From positions 3,498,001 through 3,562,000 of the forward strand of contig CP102274.1 in assembly GCA_025149285.1 (NCBI GenBank): 64,000 nt of DNA, given 5' to 3'. This document shows, piece after piece, positions 35,646 to 42,970 of the stretch. The number at the start of each line of letters is the position of its first letter. The stretch's first letter is position 1. Under the pieces are notes generated by a model that saw only the letters and a program-made list of their open reading frames with translations, ran no database searches and was not told the origin of the DNA. The stretch comes from Hungatella hathewayi. GTDB taxonomy: Bacteria; Bacillota; Clostridia; Lachnospirales; Lachnospiraceae. A program made the position numbers and the translations under genes.

Positions 35646-36266
35646 TTATGATGTCGTTTGTTCTCCGTTTTCCGGATAATCAAAGATATAATATTCATAT
35701 GCATTGACAATTCTGGTTTCCCCGTATGTATCCTCGCGTTTGAAACCGCCGCCGTAGTTGGCGTGGACATGGCCATGGATAAAATATTTAGGCATATACT
35801 TGTCCATCAGGTCTTTAAAACACGCAAACCCCCGGTGGGGCAGATCCTGCATATCGTTAATCTGATATGCAGGCGCGTGAGACACCAGAATGTCAAACCC
35901 TTTGTTCTTCTTTAACTTCCACCAGAGCTTTTTAATTCTCCGCTCCATCCCTCTCTCCGTATACTGGTTATCGGCTCCCGGAATATACTCCATGGAACCT
36001 CCCAGGCCCAGAATCCGCACGCCGCGGAATACAAAGATATCATCCTCGATGCAGACGCAGCCTTCCGGCGGCCGGTCTTCGTAATGTCCGTCGTGATTGC
36101 CTTTTACATACAGAAGCGGCGCATGGGAGAAGGTGGCAAAAAACGTCAGATAGGAAGCCTTTAAATCCCCGCATGAAATAATTAAGTCCACCCCTTTGAT
36201 CTTCTCGGGTGAGAAGTACTCGTAAAGGGATTTTGACTCCTCATCAGCCAGTACCAGAATCTTCAA
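35646..36266 (-). CDS. Metallophosphoesterase
   Basis: A 206-residue calcineurin-like phosphoesterase. Metal motifs are LADEE near the N-terminus (in place of the usual DxH), ISCGDLK (GD), YVKGNHD (GNHD), SHAPA, and HGHVHANYG (GHxH). In this group the first motif is often DxH, so its change to D-E here is worth noting. It could hydrolyse phosphomonoesters, diesters or nucleotides. It lies 4 bp after the BMP fusion gene and 23 bp before the GGDEF gene, suggesting a link to nucleotide signalling, which is inference. Confidence 0.85.
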   Translation of the reverse strand: MKILVLADEESKSLYEYFSPEKIKGVDLIISCGDLKASYLTFFATFSHAPLLYVKGNHDGHYEDRPPEGCVCIEDDIFVFRGVRILGLGGSMEYIPGADNQYTERGMERRIKKLWWKLKKNKGFDILVSHAPAYQINDMQDLPHRGFACFKDLMDKYMPKYFIHGHVHANYGGGFKREDTYGETRIVNAYEYYIFDYPENGEQTTS

Positions 36267-36270
36267 ACCA

Positions 36271-38226
36271 TTATTCCTCCATCACCGCATTGTCGTATAT
36301 CGTCAGTCCCTGAAGCCTTACCAGCGACTGTGCCTCCTCTGTCAGTTCATCAAATTCAGGAAGCTTTCCCACCACGTTGTCAGCCAGCCAGTTCATCGTG
36401 ATGATCTCTTCCGGAGAAAGCCTCTGTTCCTCCTCACACTGAATCGTCCCATCCTGTGAGTAGATGGTTCCTACAAACGGCTGGAAGCTTCCGCTTCGGA
36501 TCGAATTCTTCAGGAACGTAATCAGCCGGTTGGTGCCGTGAGGCAGATTCTGGGAACAGATGACATCGATCACATCCGCCGACATTCCCCACCAGTAGTT
36601 GATGGCCTGCTTTCCCTTCATCTCCTTCACATCGGAGCCGCCGCGGCAGGTGATATTCACGATTCTCTCGTAGAATTTTCCCCAGTGCCAGATCGGCGTC
36701 GCCAGATTCCGGAATTCTCCGTCAGACTCTATTTTATATAAACCGTACTCTCTCGACGCGGTCTTCGGCGTGATCATGTCTTCTCCGGAGATAAACGCGA
36801 TTCCTTCCTTCTCCAGTTCCTCCCGGGCATTCCTGCCTTTTACCCTCGCCCACTCCAAATGAACCTTGACGTATGGGTTGATCATACGCGCGCCCAGGGC
36901 AAATGCGTTGATATTGGCGATGGTTCCGTAGATCGGATAATCCGCAATATATCCCAGCTTATCACACTGCGCCATGGAAGCGGCCAGCGCGCCCATCAGG
37001 AATTTCGACTCATACATTCTGGCATAATAGGTGCAGACAGATGAATACGACATGTTGACGGAACAGTTGAAAATCTTCACCTCTGGATGCTCGATGGCAG
37101 CCTTGACGCTTAAACCGATCATCTGGGAGGCCGTCGTAAAGATCATGTTGCACCTGGCCGCTATCGCCAGGTCGATGGCGTTCGCAATCTCTGCATCCGT
37201 GTCGGCCTCGAAGAACGCAACCGTCTTTAACCGGCCCTCAAAGGCCTGCTCCAGATACATGCGTCCCAGCTCATGGCCGTAGGTCCAGCTGGACGTCTCA
37301 GCGGTCTTCGCATGGATAAATGCAATCTTCAGCATCTCAGGTTCGATGTTCTGGGATGGGCGGAGCCAGTTAATGATCTTTAACGGGCCGTTATCCTGCT
37401 CTTCCACCTCTTCCGGCTGCTCTACCAGGGCAATCTTGCTGCCTCTGGATGCCAGCAGGAGTTCATCCTTAATCTTCGCCAGATCCTTTGTGATCTCCCC
37501 TTCAGTCTTTAACTTCACCACATCATAGCCGAACAGTTCGACATAGACAAGGAAGGCGTCAGAGCACGTCATCTCATAGGAACTCCCTCCAAATGCGCGG
37601 AACGCCTTGGAAAACTGGTCGTAGGCGGATTTGAAATAGATCCTGTCGTCCTCGCTCCACACCTCTTCCGGGGCCTTTCCCATAGCCTTTAACAGGCGGT
37701 CGTAGCAGCCCTCCTGGCTGAACCAGACATCACAGTTAAAGGACACCTGGTAAAACTCCAGGAATTCATAATAGAGGCGATTGTCGAGATCATCCGTTCT
37801 CTTCGGGATCAGACGGGTCACCGAGGCCGTGATGCTGAATGCACCCACATATTTGAGCACGCTGACACGCTTATTGCCCTCCTGCACGTAATATTGATTC
37901 ATAAATTCATACGCAACGATGGGATCATGGATCCCCTCTTCTATCTGATGGTCGTATAAATACGCCCATTTCGCCCCAAACTCTGACTTCTCTGCCAGCA
38001 GAGGCATAAAATTATTGGCAAAGGCACTCGTTCTGCCTTTTGTTTTTGTTCCAACGATCTTATCCAGCGGGACATCCATCAGTCCCAGATTCACTTCTGA
38101 AATGATATCCGTGTAGGAAAGGATATCGTCCAGCACAGGAAGATAAGGATACTCTCCCTTTGCCACGGAAACCTGATACTGTTTTCTTCCTTTTTTCAAA
38201 GCACCTGAATAGTCATAAAGCGCCAT
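36271..38226 (-). CDS. Cytosolic BMP-domain protein with N-terminal ParB-like domain
   Basis: A 651-residue protein with no signal peptide. The N-terminal part (about 1-145) contains YVQEGNKRVSVLKYVGA at 113-129, with E116-G-N-K-R120, resembling the ParB/sulfiredoxin-type nucleotide-binding turn. A middle helical region (about 150-280) follows. The C-terminal half (about 297-580) is a BMP-type nucleoside-binding domain (LKIAFIHAKTAETSSWTYGHE, LGYIADYPIYGTIANINAFALG). The normal BMP domain is exported; here it must sit in the cytoplasm. The start at 38226 is chosen for AGAGGAG upstream; the frame extension to 38286 begins upstream of the predicted transcription start. It could be a nucleoside or nucleotide sensor (inference). 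Confidence 0.8.
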   Translation of the reverse strand: MALYDYSGALKKGRKQYQVSVAKGEYPYLPVLDDILSYTDIISEVNLGLMDVPLDKIVGTKTKGRTSAFANNFMPLLAEKSEFGAKWAYLYDHQIEEGIHDPIVAYEFMNQYYVQEGNKRVSVLKYVGAFSITASVTRLIPKRTDDLDNRLYYEFLEFYQVSFNCDVWFSQEGCYDRLLKAMGKAPEEVWSEDDRIYFKSAYDQFSKAFRAFGGSSYEMTCSDAFLVYVELFGYDVVKLKTEGEITKDLAKIKDELLLASRGSKIALVEQPEEVEEQDNGPLKIINWLRPSQNIEPEMLKIAFIHAKTAETSSWTYGHELGRMYLEQAFEGRLKTVAFFEADTDAEIANAIDLAIAARCNMIFTTASQMIGLSVKAAIEHPEVKIFNCSVNMSYSSVCTYYARMYESKFLMGALAASMAQCDKLGYIADYPIYGTIANINAFALGARMINPYVKVHLEWARVKGRNAREELEKEGIAFISGEDMITPKTASREYGLYKIESDGEFRNLATPIWHWGKFYERIVNITCRGGSDVKEMKGKQAINYWWGMSADVIDVICSQNLPHGTNRLITFLKNSIRSGSFQPFVGTIYSQDGTIQCEEEQRLSPEEIITMNWLADNVVGKLPEFDELTEEAQSLVRLQGLTIYDNAVMEE

Positions 38227-38274
38227 AACCGATTCTCCTCTCAGTTTTCCTCTTATTGTATGTTCGTCTTTTAC

Positions 38275-38283
38275 AGTATACCA
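38275..38283 (-). promoter_or_regulatory. Extended -10 promoter of the six-gene BMP-fusion/LuxE/LuxC operon
   Basis: TGG-TATACT on the minus strand, about 50 bp before the start at 38226. No good -35 is seen. Confidence 0.45.
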
Positions 38284-38340
38284 CAAACACGTAATTCGCG
38301 AAAGACCTCATTCCATGTTTGGGCACGGATTCCCAAAGAC

Positions 38341-38410
38341 AAAAAAACACAGTCCAGCCCCCGGGAATCCACGCTTACTGCCATAGCTTCCCAGGGACGC
38401 AGACTGCGTC
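38341..38410 (-). terminator. Terminator after smpB
   Basis: On the minus strand the arm ACGCAGTC (plus-strand 38402-38409) pairs with GACTGTGT (38347-38354), enclosing a second stem CTGGGAA/TTCCCGG. Seven T follow. It ends the rnr-smpB transcript. Confidence 0.7.
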
Positions 38411-38413
38411 ATA

Positions 38414-38878
38414 TTATAGATTTCTTATCTTAAAGTCACGTTCCAGTTCCCGTTTCTGATCCTTTTTCGCGATATCTTCCCTCTTATCATAGAGCTTCTT
38501 ACCTCGTGCCAGACCGATCTCCAGCTTCACTAGGCTTCCCTTAAAATAAACCTGGAGGGGCACAATCGTATAGCCCTTCACCGCGATCTTGGAATCCAGC
38601 TTACTGATCTCCGCCCGGTGCATCAGCAGTTTCCTCGGTCTTAAGGGGTCTTTATTGAAGATATTGCCCTTCTCGTACGGATTGATATTCATGCCGTATA
38701 CCCATACTTCCCCCTTGTCGATTCTCACAAAGGCTTCCTTAATGCTGCATTTGCCCATCCGGATGGACTTCACTTCCGTGCCGGCCAGTTCAATGCCGGT
38801 CTCGTATTTCTCATCGATAAAGTAATCATGGTATGCCTTCTTGTTATTGGCAACCAGCTTAAAGCTCTCTTTCCCCAT
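38414..38878 (-). CDS. smpB: SsrA-binding protein SmpB
   Basis: A 154-residue Smp[32 protein letters not shown] covers the N-terminal RNA-binding strand, and the C-terminal tail [29 protein letters not shown] enters the ribosomal mRNA channel during trans-translation. It acts with tmRNA to rescue stalled ribosomes. It lies 15 bp past rnr, and rnr-smpB is a common pairing. The tmRNA gene ssrA, which often follows, is not present in the 126 bp downstream. Confidence 0.96.
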   Translation of the reverse strand: MGKESFKLVANNKKAYHDYFIDEKYETGIELAGTEVKSIRMGKCSIKEAFVRIDKGEVWVYGMNINPYEKGNIFNKDPLRPRKLLMHRAEISKLDSKIAVKGYTIVPLQVYFKGSLVKLEIGLARGKKLYDKREDIAKKDQKRELERDFKIRNL

Positions 38879-38893
38879 CCTTTTTTCCTCCTG

Positions 38894-41035
38894 TTATTCC
38901 TCTGTAAAAGTTCTTGCGGGAATAAAGTCGATCGTCCTGGCCAGCTTATCGGTTCCCGTGACCATGACGCGGATCGGCTGTCCGAGTTTGTATACCTTTC
39001 TCGTCATCTCGCCGACCAGTTCATAATGTTCTTCATCAAAACGGTAATAATCGTCCTTTAACTCACCTACCCGGATCAGACCTTCCACCGTGTTCGGAAG
39101 CTCCACATAGAGCCCCCAGTTTGTTACTCCTGATACGACGCCGTCAAATTCCTCGCCGATATGGCCCGCCATATACTCACATTTCTTCATCTTCACAGTC
39201 TCGCGTTCCGCCTCATCCGCCCGCCGCTCCATGGCGGAGGTCTGGACTGAAACGCCGGTCAGAATCTTATCGTAGTGGGCCGTTCTCTTTTCGCTCAGTC
39301 CGCCTCTTAAATTCTCCTTGATGATCCGGTGAATCTGCAAATCCGGATACCGCCGGATGGGAGAGGTAAAGTGGGTATAGTACTTCGCCGCCAGTCCAAA
39401 ATGCCCCGTGTTCACCACCGTATACTTAGCCTGCTTCATGGAACGAAGCGCCAGGCGGCTGATCAGCGCCTCCTCCGGTGTGTCTTCCGCCTTCACCAGC
39501 AGCTTCTGGACTTCCTTCGGATAAACCTCTCCGTTATGGAACCGGATGGAATAGCCAAAGTTATTGATAAACGTAGCCAGGCTCTTCATCTTCTCCGGAT
39601 CAGGATTATCATGGGTTCTGTACAGGAATGGAAGCTCCTGCCAGAAATAGTCCTCCGCCACGGTCTCATTAGCAATCAGCATGAAATCTTCGATGATCTT
39701 CGTCGCCGCATTCCGCTCGTACGGCATAATCTCCAGCGGTTTTCCGTTTTTATCCAGAACCACCTTCGTCTCCGGGAAGTCAAAATCGATCGATCCCCTG
39801 CTCTTTCTCTTCTCTCTCAGGATATCAGCCAGCTCCTTCATAAGAAGGAACATGGGAACGAATTCCCTGTACTCCTCCATCACTGCCTCGTCACGATCTG
39901 TCACGACTGCGTTCACTGCCGTATAGGTCATACGCCGGTCCACGTTGATAAGCGTCTCTGCAATCCGGTGTCCGGTCACATTGCCCGCCTCATCGATCTC
40001 CATGATGCAGCTGAGCGCCAGACGGTCCTCCCCCTGGTTCAGGGAGCAGATTCCGTTGGACAGCTTATGGGGAAGCATGGGAATCACCCGGTCTACCAGA
40101 TAGACGCTGGTTCCCCTCTTAAGCGCTTCCTCATCCAGCGCACTGTTCTCCGTCACGTAATGGCTGACATCCGCAATATGGACGCCCAATGTATATACAC
40201 CGTTCTCCTTCGATATGGAAATGGCGTCATCCAGGTCTTTCGCATCCTCGCCGTCGATGGTGACCGTCTGCAAGCCGCGTAAGTCCAGTCTGCCTTCCCG
40301 CTCGCGGTCGGTGACGTCGTCGGAAATTTTCTCCACCTGCTGCATCACCTCGTCGGGAAATTCCTCCGGAAGACCGTACGCTTTCACGATGGATATGATA
40401 TCCGTTCCCGGATCGTTTACGTGTCCCAGGATCTCCGTTACCACACCCTCGGGCTTTTTCTGGCTTCCGCCAAAATCCGTAAGCACCGCCACCACCTTGT
40501 GACCGGTCATGGCCCCCATGTCTTTCCCCTGGGGAATGAATATATCTTTGCCGATCTTCTGGTTGTCCGGAATGACAAATCCAAAATTCTTATTCTTCTG
40601 ATAATATCCGATCACCGTCCTGTTCGCATGCTCCAGAACGCGCAGGACACGGCCCTCGGCCCGTTTCGAGCCCTCGCCCTCTGCCTCGACGGCAATCTGC
40701 ACGGTATCACCGTTCATGGCGTCAGCCGTCTTATCCTCGGGTATAAAGACATCCTGGTCCCGCCCTTCCACGGTCACAAAACCAAATCCCCTCGGATGGC
40801 CGCTGAATATTCCGGTTATGGCGCCGATATCCGGCTTGCCGTACTTTCCTTTTTTAGAGATACCGATCTTTCCCTCTGCCAGCAGTGCATCCAGCACTTC
40901 CTTCAGTTCTTCTCTCTGCCCCTTCGGCACATCCAAAAGAATCGCCATCTCCTTCAGCTTCATCGGAACGTAGGCCGGTTCTTCCACCAGCTTCAGTATC
41001 ATGCTCTTTCTCTGTGTCAATTGTTCCTCTGTCAT
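38894..41035 (-). CDS. rnr: Ribonuclease R
   Basis: A 713-residue 3'-5' exoribonuclease. Order: an N-terminal winged helix (about 1-60), cold-shock domains (GFGFVTVEGRDQDVFIP, NFGFVIPDNQKIGKDIFIP), the RNB catalytic domain beginning TIDGEDAKDLDDAIS with the metal-binding Asp residues, and a C-terminal S1 domain. It degrades structured RNA, including during trans-translation, consistent with its neighbour smpB. A promoter overlapping a short repeat at 41135-41160 may drive it apart from secG. Length is normal. Confidence 0.95.
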   Translation of the reverse strand: MTEEQLTQRKSMILKLVEEPAYVPMKLKEMAILLDVPKGQREELKEVLDALLAEGKIGISKKGKYGKPDIGAITGIFSGHPRGFGFVTVEGRDQDVFIPEDKTADAMNGDTVQIAVEAEGEGSKRAEGRVLRVLEHANRTVIGYYQKNKNFGFVIPDNQKIGKDIFIPQGKDMGAMTGHKVVAVLTDFGGSQKKPEGVVTEILGHVNDPGTDIISIVKAYGLPEEFPDEVMQQVEKISDDVTDREREGRLDLRGLQTVTIDGEDAKDLDDAISISKENGVYTLGVHIADVSHYVTENSALDEEALKRGTSVYLVDRVIPMLPHKLSNGICSLNQGEDRLALSCIMEIDEAGNVTGHRIAETLINVDRRMTYTAVNAVVTDRDEAVMEEYREFVPMFLLMKELADILREKRKSRGSIDFDFPETKVVLDKNGKPLEIMPYERNAATKIIEDFMLIANETVAEDYFWQELPFLYRTHDNPDPEKMKSLATFINNFGYSIRFHNGEVYPKEVQKLLVKAEDTPEEALISRLALRSMKQAKYTVVNTGHFGLAAKYYTHFTSPIRRYPDLQIHRIIKENLRGGLSEKRTAHYDKILTGVSVQTSAMERRADEAERETVKMKKCEYMAGHIGEEFDGVVSGVTNWGLYVELPNTVEGLIRVGELKDDYYRFDEEHYELVGEMTRKVYKLGQPIRVMVTGTDKLARTIDFIPARTFTEE

Positions 41036-41134
41036 AATTTCCTCGTTTTCTGTTTTTTCGCTGCGTTTTACTCTGCTTTATCATTATGCCCGAAAGATGC
41101 AGGAAAGAATCCCGTCCGAAGGGCATTTCCCATT

Positions 41135-41160
41135 CATTATAGAAGCACTTTCCCATGATA
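41135..41160 (-). repeat. GGAAAGTGCT hairpin-repeat copy upstream of rnr
   Basis: On the minus strand TATCATGGGA-AAGTGC-TTCTATAATG, an imperfect hairpin with wobble pairs. It is closely related to the two copies between the T-box and pheS (46502-46562). Here it overlaps a promoter-like TATAAT. Confidence 0.6.
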
Positions 41161-41164
41161 TGAA
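41136..41164 (-). promoter_or_regulatory. Possible promoter of rnr-smpB
   Basis: On the minus strand TTCATA, 17 bp, then TATAAT. It lies just after the secG terminator. Confidence 0.45.
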
Positions 41165-41196
41165 AAACACCCTTGCCGCCTGACCACAAGAGTGTT
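41163..41196 (-). terminator. Terminator between secG and rnr
   Basis: Stem AACACCCTTG/CAAGAGTGTT (41166-41175 and 41187-41196; one wobble in the minus-strand RNA), followed on the minus strand by TTTTTCATA. Confidence 0.65.
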
Positions 41197-41202
41197 TAAT
41201 CT

Positions 41203-41436
41203 TTACAGTATATTCAGATTCAATACTAATGCAAGAACGAAAAACAGAATCGCTCCGTATCTTGTAAATTTCTCCAGTTTACCTTCCATGGAACGGCCTT
41301 TGTTTCTTCCCCAGTAAGTATCCGCCATACCGCCGATGGAACCCAAGCCCTGTGTTTTCCCTTCCTGCAGCAAAATAATTGCAGATAATGCAATACATAT
41401 GATAACAAATATGATTGATAAAATCGTTCTGATCAT
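41203..41436 (-). CDS. secG: Preprotein translocase subunit SecG
   Basis: A 77-residue SecG. Two membrane helices (about 5-25 and 57-75) frame the conserved LLQEGKTQGLGSIGGMADTYWG loop. It joins SecYE to aid protein export. The start at 41436 is chosen because it gives the standard length and AGGAGG lies 12 bp upstream; a frame extension to 41520 adds non-conserved residues. The gene is followed by a terminator and then rnr-smpB, the order common in Firmicutes. Confidence 0.93.
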   Translation of the reverse strand: MIRTILSIIFVIICIALSAIILLQEGKTQGLGSIGGMADTYWGRNKGRSMEGKLEKFTRYGAILFFVLALVLNLNIL

Positions 41437-41470
41437 GTCCCTTTTCCACCTCCTATAGTCAAACATGGTA

Positions 41471-41499
41471 ATCATATCATATTTTTTCCATAAATACAA
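41471..41499 (-). promoter_or_regulatory. Promoter of secG
   Basis: On the minus strand TTGTAT, 17 bp, then TATGAT, within the 80 bp gap after the enolase-like gene. Confidence 0.6.
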
Positions 41500-41516
41500 C
41501 TGCATTTTTTGAATTT

Positions 41517-42788
41517 TCACATTTTATCGCAGCAGATGGAAGCAGGGAGGGAATGGTATCCGCTCATCCATTCTTCAATCCTCAGAAGCTCATTATACTT
41601 TGAGGTCCGTTCCGACCGGCACGGGGCCCCCGCCCTGATCCAGTCTGCATTTACGGCCGCAGCAAAATCGGCGGCATAGGGATCCTCTGTCTCGCCGTAC
41701 CCCTGGGAAACCGCAAGTTTAAGCCCGTTTTTTTTCGCCAGCTCCGCCATCTCCATGGCTGCGGTCACACTCTTTGCTCCGCACAGGGAAATACCTGCCG
41801 CATTTTCCTCCACCCCGTTCCAGTCCGAAAGACCGGTCCAGTCTCTTTCATACGGATTTATGCCGCCGGGCTCCCGGTATTGGTGCTGTCCGATGAAGAC
41901 AGCGCGGTTTCCAAGGATCTTCGTCAGTAATCCCCAGCCCTCTGCATCCGACTCGGCAAGGCCGTCGAAGACAGCACAGACCGGAAATCCGTCCATCAGG
42001 CGGATATAGAATGCCATCATATCGTTTCTGTCCCGTTCGACGGGAACGCCTGTCATCCTGCTTTCCCCTTTAAACTGATAGAACCCGGTTCCCTCGTGAT
42101 AGAGTGCTCCCGCGCCGGCTCCGATTGCCATACACATATCTTTTCCCGGCTCGCAGCCGCACAGAGTCATGGCTTTCATCACGTACTCCAGAGCCTCCTC
42201 CGAATTTCTCAAATCCGGCACGAAGCCGCCGTCTTCCCCCACTCCGGTCTGATGTCCGGAGATCGTAAGCAGCCGTTTCAGCGCCTGATAAACCTCCATA
42301 CACCTCGCTGCACCTTCCCGAAAGGAGGCCGCTCCCACAGGAACCACCATATAGGACTCCATGTCGAGAGAGTTGTTTTTTCCGTATCGGCCGCCGCTTA
42401 TCATCGTCATCATGGGAACCGGCAGACGGCCGGGCGCGGTCCCTCCCAAATACCGGTAAAGAGGCATACCAAGCCCTGCAGCGGCTGCCCGGGAAACCGC
42501 CATGGAAACCGCGGTTAAAAAGCCGCCGCATTTTGCGGTGCCGACGGAAGAGACGGTCTCTTCCAGAATCTTGTCAACGCCTCTCTGATCCGACGCATCC
42601 TCAAACAGTACGCACTCTGACAGCACCTCCATCATCTGATCCGTGTTCCCGCTGTTTTCGCAGAGAGCCACCATAGCCCGGCCTCTCGCTCCGTTTTCCA
42701 GTTCTACTTCCGCCTCCACGGCCGGCAGTCCTTCCGAATCAAACAGCCGCCTCCCGGTTACCTCTATAATTTCAAGACCTTCTGTCAT
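41517..42788 (-). CDS. Degenerate enolase paralogue (probable pseudoenzyme)
   Basis: A 423-residue protein plainly related to enolase along its length: DSEGLPAVEAEVEL (enolase DSRGNPTVEAEV), LPVPMMTMISGG, GVGEDGGFVPDL and APCRSERTSKYNELLRIEE. The catalytic set is largely lost. The GGEHA site is GGRYG (R134, Y135), the DEGG glutamate is D186, and the metal ligands are G223, F274 and Q301. The IKxNQ lysine is about S334 and the SHRSGETED histidine is Q362. Only K397 of SKYNE remains. So it cannot work as a normal enolase. The start at 42788 has AGGAGG 8 bp upstream. It occupies the place before secG where eno often lies in Firmicutes. Frame and codon use look intact, so it is not a simple pseudogene. 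Confidence 0.85.
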   Translation of the reverse strand: MTEGLEIIEVTGRRLFDSEGLPAVEAEVELENGARGRAMVALCENSGNTDQMMEVLSECVLFEDASDQRGVDKILEETVSSVGTAKCGGFLTAVSMAVSRAAAAGLGMPLYRYLGGTAPGRLPVPMMTMISGGRYGKNNSLDMESYMVVPVGAASFREGAARCMEVYQALKRLLTISGHQTGVGEDGGFVPDLRNSEEALEYVMKAMTLCGCEPGKDMCMAIGAGAGALYHEGTGFYQFKGESRMTGVPVERDRNDMMAFYIRLMDGFPVCAVFDGLAESDAEGWGLLTKILGNRAVFIGQHQYREPGGINPYERDWTGLSDWNGVEENAAGISLCGAKSVTAAMEMAELAKKNGLKLAVSQGYGETEDPYAADFAAAVNADWIRAGAPCRSERTSKYNELLRIEEWMSGYHSLPASICCDKM

Positions 42789-42900
42789 TCTGCATTCCTC
42801 CTTACAAAAACAATCCATTTTCTGTAAGGATGAACACAACTCCGTCACTTTATACCTGCTGCGTAAAACTGACTCTGAAACAGCTCAAAATTGTAGTTTC

Positions 42901-42948
42901 AGAAAGAAACGCCGCCCGGCTAGAGGATATTCTCCCGCCGGACGGCGT
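42901..42948 (-). terminator. Terminator after pheT
   Basis: Stem CGCCGCCCGGC/GCCGGACGGCG (42910-42920 and 42937-42947; one wobble), followed on the minus strand by TTTCTTTCT, just past the pheT stop. Confidence 0.7.
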
Positions 42949-42970
42949 CAGTTTTCGATGCTGTTTCGTT

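Noticed and set aside
38287-38413. Possible tmRNA gene (ssrA) after smpB
   Set aside because: The gap is only 126 bp and contains a terminator; no tRNA-like ends, CCA, or tag-peptide frame is seen.
39329-40282. Long plus-strand frame of 317 codons over rnr
   Set aside because: It is antisense to the well-supported rnr gene, has no ribosome site or recognisable domain, and arises from the codon structure of rnr.
41517-42788. Functional enolase (eno)
   Set aside because: Nearly all catalytic and metal-binding residues are replaced, so normal enolase activity is not expected.
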